The translations under genes were made by a program, and so were the position numbers. From positions 1 to 64,000 of the forward strand of contig JADJMI010000029.1 in assembly GCA_016709665.1 (NCBI GenBank): 64,000 bases of DNA. Reading direction: 5' to 3'. Of this stretch, positions 1 through 9,433 are shown in pieces. How positions within the stretch are numbered: position 1 is the stretch's first letter; the number at the start of each line of letters is the position of its first letter. The notes below the pieces were generated by a model that worked only from the letters and a program-made list of their open reading frames with translations, searched no databases and had not been told where the DNA came from. Source of the stretch: Betaproteobacteria bacterium. GTDB taxonomy: Bacteria > Pseudomonadota > Gammaproteobacteria > Burkholderiales > Usitatibacteraceae.

Positions 1-66
1 TACCGCCCGGTGCTCACGGAGAACCTGAAGCTCATGCGCGAGGAGTTCGGGACGCCGCCGTGTTGA
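1..66 (+). CDS. C-terminal end of an unidentified protein (partial)
   Basis: The first 66 bases are open in frame 1 and close with TGA at 64-66, giving 21 C-terminal residues that end in EEFGTPPC. The gene starts outside the window. The tail is hydrophilic and carries no motif I recognise, so no function is proposed. It runs toward the minus-strand cluster that follows, so the two would be convergent. The assignment rests only on an open frame to the window edge with high-GC codon use, and it could be chance. Confidence 0.35.
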   Translation, partial: YRPVLTENLKLMREEFGTPPC

Positions 67-451
67 GCGCGCGTGTCCATCAGGACGCGGTGCGTGCGTC
101 CCAGCTCGAAGGCGATGGACGAAGGCGCCGGGCGAAAGACGCCCCGTCATGGCAGCGGGCCTCGCCGCGCAACGCAAGACGCTCGCGCCACCCATTTCCG
201 GTGATTCCACCGCCCCTTCGGGTATGGCGAGCACGATGTCCGTCGTGCCCGCGCACGATCGCCGTGCGAAGCCCCGCTGCCGCGACGGTGCAAGCCACTC
301 GGCCGCTCCCTCCCCACCACCGGCGTAAAGGTATCGCCCGAGGATTCGTCGAGATCCCATACGACCACCGTCACCGTCGCGATGCCCGTCACGCCCACCG
401 GATGCACGCGCCACTTCGCCCTCCGGCACGCGCAGAACGCGCAGAGTGACG
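67..451. other. 385 bases with no supportable gene
   Basis: Both strands hold open frames of 70-130 codons here, as expected at this GC content. None has a recognisable motif and none continues cleanly from the minus-strand genes upstream. A residue run resembling a beta-rich C-terminal domain occurs on the minus strand near 330-450 (VTVVVWDLDESSGDTF). Given the frameshift density of the neighbouring genes, this could be the damaged 3' part of the open frame at 452-826. I see no promoter, terminator or repeat. Confidence 0.3.
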
Positions 452-826
452 TCACCGCAGAAACACGCGGGTCGAAGGTGACTTACCGCCCGGCTCTGCC
501 ATTTCCAGTTCCGCGCCATCGGGACGCTTGCGCCCGCCGTCGATGGGGCCATTCGAAATGAACCCGCGAGCCCCGGCCGACGCGATCACGCCTGCCATCG
601 TCGGGCAGCGCCGAAATCCGCGGGCCCTTCGCCGTGCCGCTTCCACGCACCAGCGCTCCGCCGGTTGGGCGACTCGCGCTGAGCTCGAGGTAGCTGCCGA
701 TCGCAGACACGGCAGGCGCGTTGTGCGACGTGCGGCCCGGATGCGAGCCGCCCGCCTTGACGGTGAAGCCGAGCGCCCGATGATCCACCATCCGCCGCCT
801 CGAGTTCGAGACGGCGATGACGACAT
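452..826 (-). pseudogene. frameshifted remnant of an unidentified gene downstream of the Bug receptor
   Basis: An ATG at 826 overlaps the TGA of the Bug gene (TGATG), the usual arrangement for a translationally coupled downstream gene. The open frame from that ATG reaches 452. However, protein-like sequence alternates between two frames: one carries VDHRALGFTVKAGG and HNAPAVSAIGSYLELSA, the other carries MAGVIASAGARGFISNGPIDGG near the end. This pattern indicates at least two indels. I could not assign a family. The coupling suggests a partner in the same catabolic or uptake operon as the ThDP enzyme and the Bug receptor, which is inference only. Confidence 0.3.
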
Positions 827-1817
827 CAGTCGCGCGCGCGCCGCCCTCGTCCTGGACAGGGAGTCCCGTCTTCTGCACGAAGGCGCTCCAGCGCTCGAAC
901 TGCTCGCGCTGGCAATCCCAGGGCCGGAGCCGTCGGTCGCCATCACGCGAACCCGGCGTCGCCGTAGCTTGCCGCCCCCAGCCGGATGCTTGAGGGCGCC
1001 CACGAAATCCTCCGTGACTGCCGACGGGCGCGAGCGTCGCGGCCGGCGCGAAGATGCCGATCCACGAATACGCCTCGAATCCCGGGAAGCCCGATTTCGG
1101 CCACCGTCGGCACGTCCGGCAGGTCCGCCAGGCACTTGGTGCCCGTGACCGCGAGGGCTTCGCAGCACCGCCCTGGATGTTGCGCTGTTTGACGTAGCTG
1201 AGGAGCGTGAAGCCGCGTGTTTTGCCCAGCACGCGGCCTGCACAGCCGGCCGCCGCCGCCGTAGGGCACGTGCAGGATGTCAGTGCAGGATCGGCGCTTC
1301 CGAGGGCCTGCGGACGAGGTAGGGGCTCGAGCCGCCCAAGGACGGCGTAGATCTTGCCCGGCGGTCCTTCTTCGCGGCCTCGAGGTTTCGCCACCAGGTC
1401 TGCCACGTCACGGAGGGGTTGCGCGCAGACCACCAGAGGTAGGGGACGGCGACGACATGGTTGCGAGGACCGCGAAGGTGTCGTCCGGAGCGAAGGGTTG
1501 CGCTTCAGCGTTCGGGGTGATCGCGTGCGTGGTCAACACACGAGCACGGTGTAGCCGTCGGGCGCGGCCTTGACGACATGACGGCGTGCCGACCTGGCCG
1601 GCGGCGCCGGGCTTGTTCTCGACGACGACGGGACGGCCCGCCTTTTCGGCCAGGCGCGGCTGCAGGATGCGAGCCGTGATGTCGGTGCTTTCCGCCGGCG
1701 GGAAGGTGACGATGAGGGCGCGGCGAACTGTCCTGCGCGAGCGCGAGGCGAACGACGCGGCGACGGCAGCAGCGCCAGCGCGAGAACGTCACGGCGGAAA
1801 GAGTCGGTCTGGTCCAT
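826..1817 (-). pseudogene. Bug-family (TctC-type) tripartite tricarboxylate transporter receptor, frameshifted
   Basis: Bug proteins are periplasmic solute receptors, usually about 320 residues; this locus spans about 330 codons. The start ATG at 1817 begins MDQTDSFRRDVLAL, a twin-arginine-like or Sec signal. Family hallmarks appear in order but in different frames: a PPAESTDITARILQPRL segment, VVVENKPGAAGQVGTP, PDGYTVL, TTHAITPNA, HVPYGGGGPAVQA, RALAVTGTK, LPDVPTVAE, FPGFEAYSWIGIFAPAAT, and a C-terminal FERWSAFVQKTGL before the TGA at 826-828. At least five one-base shifts are needed to join them. It lies 40 bases after the ThDP-enzyme gene on the same strand. It is either a genuine pseudogene or a normal gene in poorly polished sequence, and the clustering of breaks favours the latter. 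The ligand cannot be told from sequence. Confidence 0.75.
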
Positions 1818-1857
1818 GGGGGGCTCCGGTTGGCGAAAGGAAAAAGTCGGCGGGCGC

Positions 1858-3545
1858 TCAGCCCATCCACTGGCTCACGGGCACGGCACTGTCCTGCAAC
1901 TGCTGGGAGATCACGTCGACCAGCGCCGGGCCGTCGTGCGCGAGCGCGGCCCTGATCGTGCGCTCCACGTCCGACGGGTCCTCGACGCGCCAGGACTTCA
2001 CCCCGAAGGCTTCGGCCACGCGCGCGTGATCGGTGCGGTTGAAGTCCACGGAGAAGTAGCGCTCGCCGTAGCCCGATTTCTGGCTCGCCTTGATCCAGCC
2101 GAACACGGTGTTGGAGAAGACGATCATCTTGAGCGGCACGCTGCGGCGCACGATCGTTTCCAGCTCCCCGCAGGTGAAGTTGAAGCTGCCGTCGCCCATC
2201 GCGGCCACCACCATCGCATCGGGCCGGCCGAAGCAGGCGCCCACGCCGGCGGACATCGCGAAGCCCAGCGCCCCGTGCGCGCGGTTGGTGATGAAATGCC
2301 GGCCGGCCTGCGGGGCCTCGAAGAACGCGGACAGGTACGGGCAGGGCGTGCCGGGGTCGGCCACCACGATGGCCTTCGCCGGGAAGCAGCCGGTTCAGCG
2401 CTCGCACCACGCGCTCCGGCTTGATGGGCCTGGCGGCCGAAGCGGCGAGCGCCGCGAAGTCCGCGAACTTCTCGCCCGGCCGCCCCCGAGGGCCGGCCGT
2501 CGGCGGCGGCCGCCGGGCGATGGGCGCCACCGGCGCACCGCCTCCCCAGGTCCTCGAGGGCGAGCGCGCGTCGCCCACGAGGGCGACGTCGGTGCGGTAA
2601 TTGGTCGCGATGGTCATCGCGTCGACGTCGATGTGCACGATGGGCACGTCGCGCGCCGGCACCTTCCAGTGCTCGGTCGTCGTCGATCCTGCCCGCGCGC
2701 CGACGAACACCACCAGGTCCGCCTGCATCACCACCTCGCGCGTCGGGCCACGCCGCCGTTGGTGCCGACGACGCCGACGTTGAGCGGGTGCGCATCCGCC
2801 AGGGTGCCCTTGCCGCTCACGGTCGTCACACCGGGGCGTTCAGCAGGGTCGCCAGCGTCTCAGAGCGCCTCGCAGGCGCCGGCGACGACCACCGCCGCCG
2901 CAGATGATCACCGGCGAGCGCGAAGCGACCAGGCCGGTCGGCGGCCCTTTCCACGTCCGCGGCATCGGGGCGCGAGCGAAGCGCCGGGAAGCCGCCGTGC
3001 CCCTGCTGCGCCCACACCTCCGGCGTCGTCGATCTCCTGCTTCTTCAGGTCGTAGGGCATGCACATGTGCGCCGCGCCCGGCCCGCCCCGTCGTCATCGC
3101 GCGGAAGGCGCTTCGCACCGCGCCCGGAATCTGGTCCGCCCGGTCGATGGTCGTGTTCCACTTCGTGAGCGGGCGGTAGAGCGCCTGCTGGTCGAGTTCG
3201 GTCAGCGGGAACCTGCCGCGCGCGCCGACGGAAACGTCGGAGGTGATGCCCAGGACCGGGATCGAGGACTCGTTGGCCTCCACCAGCCCCGGCAGCAGGT
3301 AGGTGGCGCCGCCGCCGCTGGGGCCTTCGCAGACGCCCACCCGGCCCGTCACCCGCGCATAGCCGTCGGCCATGTAGGCGGCGCTGCGCTCGTCGCGGGT
3401 GAGGATGTGATCGATGCCGTGGTCGAGCCGGGCCAGCGCGTCATAGAACGGCAGGCTCGTGTCGCCGCACAGGCCCGAAGACGTGCTTCACGCCGTTCAG
3501 CTGCAGCATGCGCACGAGGGCTTCGGCGCCGTTCATCGAAGTCAT
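1858..3545 (-). CDS. thiamine diphosphate-dependent enzyme (acetolactate synthase-like), frameshifted
   Basis: The locus encodes the three domains of a POX/ALS-type ThDP enzyme over about 562 codons, the usual length. The N-terminal pyrimidine-binding domain starts at the ATG at 3545 (MTSMNGAEALVRMLQLNG) and includes the conserved glutamate region LTRDERSAAYMADGYARVTG and GPSGGGATYLLPGL. The central domain includes VVFVGARAGSTTTEHW and VPIVHIDVDA. The C-terminal domain has HGALGFAMSAGVGA and the ThDP/Mg motif as GDGSFNF, ending SQWMG. Shifts occur near 3475, 3030-3090, 2750-2870 and 2370-2560. The substrate is unknown; 2-oxo-acid decarboxylation or synthase chemistry is the family norm. It shares strand and spacing with the Bug receptor downstream, so the pair may import and process an organic acid. 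No regulatory site was recognised. Confidence 0.75.
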
Positions 3546-3602
3546 GGAGAGGGATCGGGGTGGTGCGAAGACCCCCATTCTAGCCGCCCGCGACGGGTGG
3601 GC

Positions 3603-4762
3603 CTACTTCGCCGCGCGCAGCTTTCCCGGCGCCAGGTCCGCACCGGCGGATGCCGGCTCGTCGCGCCACCTCGCCGCCTGCAAGCGCACCACGTCCGCCA
3701 GGTGCCCGGACTGGGAAAAGCGCTCGCGCAGCCAGCGCGCGTCGTTCTGGCCGCGATCGGCACGATCGCCGATGGCCGAGCGCCCGGTGCCCCCAGTTCC
3801 GTCGCCGATGCGCTGGACGGGCTGGAGCGTCGCGAGCAGGTCCTCGCGCAGCCGGGTGGGTGTGGGCGCCCGGGTCCGCGAGCATCGCCTCGAACCCGAA
3901 GCGGCAGGCCTGGAAGCGGTTGTAGCCGTAGACCAGGTACTGTGGCCCCACCGGCTCCTGCCGGCGGTTGCGCAGCAGATCCGCGGCGAGCGTCTGCGCG
4001 TAGGCGGCCAGCTGCGCCGCGCCGGTGACCGTGAGCGGCGTGTCGCCGATGCGGATCTCCATCGTGCCGTACTCGGGCTTGGGGCGGATGTCCCAGTAGA
4101 AGTCCTTCATGCTCGAGACGATGCCGTAGCCGGCCATCTCGTCGAAGTAGCGGTTGAACTCCCCCACGAGCCCACTTCGGGCAGGTGGCCGGCGAAGGGG
4201 AAGGCGGAAACCGCGTGCAGGCGGGAGGTCTCGAACGAGGTGTCCTCGCCCTGGTAGAAGGGCGAGGAAGCCGACAGCGCGATGAAATGCGGGATGTACC
4301 GCGCCATCCGGTGCGTCAGGTAGATGGCGTCGTCGCCCGTGCCCACGCCGATGTGGATGTGCTGGCCGAACACGGTGAACTGCTTGGCGAGATAGCCGTA
4401 GAGCGCCGAAACCTGGAGGAAGCGCTCCGTGGCGAAGATGCGGCGCTCGCTCCACTTGTGGAAGGGGTGCGAGCCGCCGCCGGCCACCGCGAGGTTGAGC
4501 TTTCCGGCGGCGTCCACGATTCCGTCGCGCGTGCGGACCAGCTCGTCGCGCAGCCGGTCGAAGCGCGTGTGCACGGTGGAGTTCACCTCGATCATGCTTT
4601 CGGTGATCTCGGGCTTCACCTCGCTGGGCAGCCCCGCCTTCCCCAGGCGCGCGAGCAGGTCCGGCGCGCCGCGGGGGGGTCGTGGTCGCAGGTGTTGAGC
4701 ACCATCAGCTCCAGCTCCACGCCGACGGTGAGCGGGTCCGATGTCTTGAATTCGAGGGGCAT
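3603..4762 (-). CDS. carboxylate-amine ligase of the GCS2/YbdK family, frameshifted
   Basis: This is an ATP-dependent ligase of the glutamate-cysteine ligase type 2 family, whose members form gamma-glutamyl or related amide bonds. The ATG at 4762 gives MPLEFKTSDPLTVGVELELM, the family's opening strand with the metal-binding GVELE motif. It is followed by EITESMIEVNS, GGGSHPFHKW, the signature FGQHIHIGV, FYWDIRPKPEYGTMEIRIGDT, and QYLVYGYNRFQACRFG. The total is about 386 codons, as expected. One-base shifts occur in the seven-G run near 4673-4679, near 4170 and near 3860; after the last, the frame ending LAPGKLRAAK and stopping at 3603 restores the expected C-terminus. It lies 12 bases after the presumed end of the antiporter gene, a pairing common in betaproteobacteria. 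The substrates are not predictable. Confidence 0.75.
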
Positions 4763-4774
4763 GGCGGTCTTTCG

Positions 4775-6032
4775 TCAGCGTTCGAGACGGCGCCGGCCGG
4801 GGCCCGGCGGCGCCTCGGGGGCGCGCTTTCGCCCGCGAAACGCAGGCCCCACTGCGCGGCGAGCGGGCCCATGAGCTCCATCATGATCACCCCGGCCAGC
4901 ACGACCGCGGTGAGGTCCTGCCCGAACGAGGGGTAGAGGCGCGCCACGTCGTGCTGCAGCAGGAGCGCGATCGAGGACATCGGCAGCAGCGTCGCGCCCA
5001 GTCCCGATGGCCTGGCGCCATTCCAAGCCGCCCAGGGGCGCGATCGCCACCACGCCCAGGAACTTGCCCGCCGCGCGCGCGACCACGAAGGCGAGCGCCG
5101 CCCAGCCCGCGGTCTCGAAGGAGGCGATCGGCAGGCTCGCGCCGGTGATCACGAAGAGCACGACGTAGAAGAGCCGCGAGGCGCGTCCCAGGTCCACGTC
5201 CACCGGGTCGTGGCCGCGCGTCGTTCCGGGCGAACAGGCCCAAGGCGAGGAGCGAGAGGATGACCGAGAGCTTGCCCACCTGCGCGAGCCCACCGCGGCC
5301 ACGACGAGGCCCGCCAGCAGCGTGAAGTGCAGTTTCGGGACTGCGCTCGACGAGGCCCGCGAGCATCCGGGCCACCCACGCCATGGCGCCGCCCAGCGCG
5401 AGGGACCCCACGAACAGGTAGAGCGGATGCAGCACGGCCGTGTCGAGATCCAGGTGCAGCTCGAAATGCACCGAAGCCGTGAGCATCGTCACGATCACCG
5501 AGGCGACCAGGCTGTTGAGCGCCACGAGCGTGAACGCGCGGTCCGTCACCTGGCCGTCCGCGCGCGCGTCCTGGGCCACCAGCAGCACCACGGCGGGAGA
5601 GGTCGCCATCGCGATCGCGCGGCGATGCCCGCCTTCAGCGGCAGGAATCCGAGCAGGTGCAGGGCCGCGAAGACCAGGCCCGAAGCGGCGGGGCTTTCGC
5701 CCATGAAGGTGGCGGCGAGGCTCCAGTCGCGCTTCACCCACGCGAGGTCCATGCGCCGGCCCAGGTCGAAGAGCACGAGGCCCAGGGCGATGTCGACGAA
5801 GATGCGGGCCTCGTCGAGCAGCGGCCCGATGTTCAGGGCCGCTCGCGAGGGCGCGATGGCGAAGCCCACGAGCACGTAGCCGATGACGCGCGGCAGGCGC
5901 AGCTGGCGGGCGGCTTCCCGCCCAGCATGCCGGCGACGAGCAGCACGCCGAAGAGGCAGCGGGATTGAAGGCGAGGAAGGCTAGGCCGCAGCAGGCGGGG
6001 GTCGGTCGGGTCCTCGGACGAAATTCCTGCAT
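4775..6032 (-). CDS. Kef-type monovalent cation:proton antiporter (CPA2), frameshifted
   Basis: Membrane segments typical of CPA2 exchangers are spread over three frames. An N-terminal hydrophobic helix reads LFGVLLVAGMLGG, followed by LRLPRVIGYVLVGFAIAPS, then EARIFVDIALGLVLFDLG, the family's discontinuous-helix motif. Further segments are FTLVALNSLVASVIVTML, LYLFVGSLALGGAMAWVARM, LSVILSLLALGLFA, FYVVLFVITGASLP, and FVVARAAGKFLGVVAIAPLGGL. The last reads LTAVVLAGVIMMELMGPL. At about 419 codons it covers only the transporter domain; no RCK/TrkA-N domain is visible. The start at 6032 (MQEF...) is the best ATG. The exact stop is uncertain: one frame ends at 4775, another runs to 4705 and would overlap the next gene. 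Potassium or sodium exchange at the inner membrane is a family-based inference. Confidence 0.65.
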
Positions 6033-6142
6033 GTGGTGCAAGGCGCGCAGGGCCCGCCAGCGATTTGGAGCGCCGGGGCCGCCGGCCGGAAGTTCCCCGG
6101 GCCGGGGAAGCGCCTTCCGGCGAGCGTCGTCCTGCCGCGGCA

Positions 6143-7024
6143 ATGCGCCCATGGCCCACCGGTTTCTTCCAGAACACCATCGCGCTCGTCTACGACTTCG
6201 ACGGCACGCTCTCGCCGCAGCCGATGCAGGAGTACACGGTGCTGCCGCGCATGGGCATCGCGCCGCGCGAGTTCTGGAAGCGCGTGAACGACGAGGCGCG
6301 CGAGACGCAGTCGGACATGATGCTGGTCTACATGCGGCACATCCTGGAGTCCCTCGACCGGCAGAGAATCGCGGTCAAGCGCGGCGACTTCGCGAGGATG
6401 GCAGGCGCCATCCGCTACTTTCCCGGCGTGGAGGGCTGGTTCGCGCGCGTGAACGCCTACGTGCGCCAGAGCGGCGGCAAGGTGAAGCTGCACCACTACG
6501 TGATCTCCGCCGGGCAGAAGGAGATCCTCGACGGGGTGTCCATCCGCCGCCACTTCCGGCGCATCTACGCCTCCGAGTACCACTTCAACCACCACGGCGT
6601 GGCGACCTTCCCGAAGCTCCTCGTCACCGACACGATGAAGACGCAGTTCCTCTTCCGCATCAACAAGGGGAAGGAAGCGGTCACCGAATCGATCAACGAG
6701 CACATGCCCGAGGCCCTGCGGCCCATTCCCTTCCACAACATGATCTACGTGGGCGACGGCATGACCGACGTGCCCTCGATGGCGCTCACCAAGAAGAACG
6801 GCGGGCACACGGTCGCCGTCTACGGCAAGCGCAAGGACGCGCAGAAGGACATCTGCGTGCGCCTGCTCGAGGCCGGGCGCGCCGACTTCATCGCCGTGGC
6901 GGATTACCGCAAGGGCAGCAAGCTCGCGCGGCGCATGGAGCTCCTGCTCGACGCCATCGTCTCGGACATCGCCTACCGGCGCGAAGCCTGGGAGTGCCGC
7001 GCCGAGCACCGCGCCGCGCCCTAG
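6143..7024 (+). CDS. HAD-superfamily hydrolase
   Basis: This 293-residue protein opens with MRPWPTGFFQNTIALVYDFDGTL. DFDGT is HAD motif I, with the nucleophilic and acid-base aspartates at about residues 18 and 20. VISAGQKEIL supplies the motif II serine, and YVGDGMTDVPSM is motif IV with metal-binding aspartates. The cap is a C1-type insertion between motifs I and II, including the segment around RYFPGVEGWFARV. The frame is open upstream to an ATG at 6065, but the residues before 6143 are arginine- and proline-rich and unlike the family, so I use the ATG at 6143. It faces away from the antiporter gene across a 110-base gap. A small-molecule or nucleotide phosphatase is likely; the substrate is unknown. 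The stop is immediately followed by the birA start. Confidence 0.85.
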   Translation: MRPWPTGFFQNTIALVYDFDGTLSPQPMQEYTVLPRMGIAPREFWKRVNDEARETQSDMMLVYMRHILESLDRQRIAVKRGDFARMAGAIRYFPGVEGWFARVNAYVRQSGGKVKLHHYVISAGQKEILDGVSIRRHFRRIYASEYHFNHHGVATFPKLLVTDTMKTQFLFRINKGKEAVTESINEHMPEALRPIPFHNMIYVGDGMTDVPSMALTKKNGGHTVAVYGKRKDAQKDICVRLLEAGRADFIAVADYRKGSKLARRMELLLDAIVSDIAYRREAWECRAEHRAAP

Positions 7025-7998
7025 ATGGGGCCGGCCACCTTCCCCTGCTGCGCCTGCTGGCCGACGGCCGCTTCCATTCCGGGGAGGACCTCGCGAAGCA
7101 CCTGGGCCGCAGCCGCGCCACCGTCTCGGAAGCCCTCAAGAGCGCGGACGAGCTGGGCGTCGACGTGTTCTCCGTGCCCGGCAAGGGTTACCGGCTCGCC
7201 TCGCCGGTGGAGTTCCTCGACGCCGCGCGGATCGTGCAGGGGCTGGGCGCCGCCGCCTCGCGCGTGCGCCTCACCCTCGCCGACGAGGCCGACTCGACGA
7301 GCACGCGGCTCTCGGCGCTCGCGCAGCAAGGCGCGCCCTCGGGCACCTGCATCGCGGCGGAGTGGCAGAGCGCCGGCCGCGGCCGGCGCGGGCGCGCGTG
7401 GCAATCGGCGCTCGGCGCCTCCATCACCTTCTCGATCCTGTGGCGCTTCGAGCGCGGCCCGGGGCACCTGGCGGGGCTTTCGCTCGCCGTCGCCGTGGCC
7501 GTCTCGCGCGCCCTCGAACGCCACGGCGTGAAGGGCGTGGGCGTGAAGTGGCCCAACGACCTGGTGGCGCACTGGAAGAAGCTCGCCGGCATCCTCGTCG
7601 AGACCTCCGGCGACCTGCTCGGCCCCACGGCCGCGGTCGTCGGCGTGGGCGTGAACTTCCGCCTGGGCGAGGCGCTCCTCGCGCGGATCGACCAGCCGGC
7701 CATCGACTGCGTATCGCTCGCCGCCGAGCCGCCCTCGCGCAACGCCCTCCTCGCCGAGCTGGTCGCGACCCTGGTCGACGACCTCGATCGCTTCGAGCGC
7801 GAGGGATTCGGCGCCTTCCGCGCCGACTGGCTCGAGAGGCACGCGTATGCCGGGCGCCGCGTCACGGTGCTCGCGCCCGGCGCCGAGCCGCGCGAAGGCG
7901 ACGTGATCGACCTCGCGGAGGACGGCGCGCTCGTCGTGAGCCTGGACGGCACGGCCACGCGCCTCACGGCCGCCGAGATCTCCCTGAGGCCCGCCTGA
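7025..7998 (+). CDS. birA: bifunctional biotin-[acetyl-CoA-carboxylase] ligase / biotin operon repressor
   Basis: BirA activates biotin with ATP and transfers it to the BCCP lysine, and bears an N-terminal winged helix. Residues LLADGRFHSGEDLAKHLGRSRATVSEALKSA form the helix-turn-helix. The ligase domain shows the biotinyl-AMP loop as GRGRRGRAW, followed by VGVKWPNDL with the catalytic lysine, KLAGILVE and VVGVGVNF; a small SH3-like C-terminal domain follows (GDVIDLAEDGALVVS). The ATG at 7025 abuts the previous stop but is one frame off the body of the gene. Adding one G to the GGGG run at 7027-7030 gives MGAGHLPLLRLLADG in frame, so I read this as a homopolymer error. The open frame that continues upstream to 5965 is spurious. 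It is followed two bases later by coaX, the normal betaproteobacterial order. Confidence 0.9.
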
Positions 7999-8000
7999 AC

Positions 8001-8745
8001 ATGGCCCGCCGCCTCCCCCGTCCTCGCGCTCGACGCCGGCAACACGCGCATCAAGTGGGGCCTCAACGTCGGCGGCCAGTGGGTGGCGCGCGGCGCCACG
8101 CTCGTGGCGGAGGCGCACAAGCTCGGGCGCGACTGGCCGCCCCTGCCCGAGGGCACCCTCGCGAAGGGCTCGAACGTCGCCGGGCTCACCGTGGAGCTCG
8201 CGCTCTACGAGGCCTGCGCCAACTACGATCTCGACCTGTCCCTCGTGACCTCGCAGGCCGAGCAGCTCGGCGTGAAGAGCGGCTACCGCGATCCCGGCCA
8301 GCTCGGCACGGACCGCTGGGCCGCGCTCGTCGCGGCGCACCGCGCCGCCGAAGGCCACAAGCTCGTCGTGAACGTGGGCACGGCCCTCACCGTCGACGCG
8401 CTGCGCGGCGACGGCTTCTTCCTCGGGGGCCTCATCGTGCCCGGCCCGGCCCTCATGCGCGCGAGCCTCACCGGCGGCACCGCGGGCCTCAAGCTCACCG
8501 AGGGCCAGTTCGATCCGTTCCCGCGCTCGACACCCGACGCCATCACCACCGGGGCCGTCCTGGCCGCCCTGGGCGCCATCGACCGCATGGCCGCCGCGAT
8601 GGCGCAGGCGAACGCGGCGCCCGAGCGCATCGTCCTGTCCGGCGGGGCCGCCTCGACGCTCGAACCGCACCTATCCAGCCCGGTCACCTTGAACGACAAT
8701 CTCGTCCTCGACGGCGTCGTGCTCATCGCCCGCGCCGGCCGGTAA
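8001..8745 (+). CDS. coaX: type III pantothenate kinase
   Basis: CoaX phosphorylates pantothenate in the first step of CoA synthesis and belongs to the ASKHA fold. The N-terminus carries the phosphate-binding motif DAGNTRIKWG. YRDPGQLGTDRWAAL contains the conserved GxDR-type pantothenate-binding loop, VVNVGTALTVDAL the second conserved aspartate region, and FLGGLIVPG and LSGGAAST the later ATP-binding turns. The ATG at 8001 is out of frame with the rest. Removing one base from the C run at 8014-8019 restores MARRLPVLALDAGNTRIKWG, so the frameshift is probably a sequencing artefact in an essential gene. About 247 codons is normal length. It sits between birA (2-base gap) and the SPOR-like gene (5-base gap), so the three form one operon. 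Confidence 0.9.
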
Positions 8746-8750
8746 CGACC

Positions 8751-9407
8751 ATGGGCCGATTCCTCTTCTTCATCCTCCTCGTCGCGAACCTCGCCTTCGG
8801 CGCGCACCTGTGGCTCTCGCACGAGCGCGACGCGCCCGACCTCTCGCGCCGCGAGAAGAACGCGGGCGAGGTGAAGATCGTCTCCGTCACCCCGCCCGTG
8901 AGCGGGCAGCGGAAGGACGACGAGGCCCGGCGGCAGGCCGTGGCGCTCGCGGGCGCCGCCTGCGTGGAGTTCAGCGGCATCGCGGGGACGGAGATCGGCA
9001 AGGTCCGCGACACGCTGGCCACCCTGAGGCTGGGCGATCGGCTCACCGAACGCCGCCTGGAGGAAGTCACGCGGCACTGGGTCTACGTCCCGCCCGCGAG
9101 GGACCGGAAGAGCGCCGAGGCCGCCGCCGCGCAACTGAAGCGCCAGGGCGTGACCGAGCTGTCCATCCGCCCGGACAACGCCATCTCGCTGGGGGTCTTC
9201 TCGACGGAGGACGCGGCGTTCCGCTACCTGGGCCAGGTGGAGGCCAAAGGCGCCAGGGGCGTGCAGGTGGGCCCCTTCGCGCGCGAGCTGAAGGACACCG
9301 TCTTCACCCTCCGCGAGCCGGACACCGAACTCGTCGCGCGCCTCACCCTGATGCAGCGCGACCTTCCCGGCTCGGCGCTGAAGGCGATGCCCTGCCCGGA
9401 AAAATGA
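8751..9407 (+). CDS. SPOR-like domain membrane-anchored protein
   Basis: The 218-residue product starts MGRFLFFILLVANLAFGAHLW, a single N-terminal membrane helix. After a charged linker comes one region around residues 60-110 and a second around 120-195 with the alternating beta-alpha pattern of SPOR repeats (WVYVPPARDRKSAEAAAAQLK; LGVFSTEDAAFRYLGQV). The last beta-strand region names VQVGPF. SPOR domains bind denuded septal peptidoglycan, so a cell-division or envelope role is possible. It is the third gene of the birA-coaX group, with the same neighbour seen in other betaproteobacteria. Its TGA at 9405-9407 is the first codon of a palindromic repeat that also forms the shared terminator with the convergent gene. 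Confidence 0.75.
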   Translation: MGRFLFFILLVANLAFGAHLWLSHERDAPDLSRREKNAGEVKIVSVTPPVSGQRKDDEARRQAVALAGAACVEFSGIAGTEIGKVRDTLATLRLGDRLTERRLEEVTRHWVYVPPARDRKSAEAAAAQLKRQGVTELSIRPDNAISLGVFSTEDAAFRYLGQVEAKGARGVQVGPFARELKDTVFTLREPDTELVARLTLMQRDLPGSALKAMPCPEK

Positions 9408-9433
9408 AGGGGACGCACACCTTCATTTTTTCC
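9398..9433. terminator. bidirectional intrinsic terminator built on a repeat unit
   Basis: A stem pairs GGAAAAATGAAGG (9398-9410) with CCTTCATTTTT and the CC beyond it (9420-9433), enclosing the loop GGACGCACA. The A run on one side and the T run on the other make it an intrinsic terminator in both directions. It lies exactly between the convergent stop codons of the SPOR-like gene and the DUF3047 gene. The centre is one copy of the window's palindromic repeat family. Confidence 0.75.
9405..9425. repeat. single copy of the GAAGGGGACGCACACCTTC palindromic repeat
   Basis: This is an isolated full copy of the repeat that recurs near 22.1, 23.1, 46.7 and 48.7 kb. Here it is flanked by A and T runs that lengthen the stem. 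Its first TGA is the stop codon of the gene ending at 9407. Confidence 0.85.

Noticed and set aside
5965..7024. Upstream extension of the birA frame across the HAD gene
   Set aside because: The translation before codon 7025 is Arg/Pro/His-rich and overlaps a well-supported HAD gene in another frame.
8001..8745. Programmed frameshift in coaX
   Set aside because: No slippery heptamer or stimulatory structure is apparent, and the break is at a C run in a region with other likely sequencing indels.
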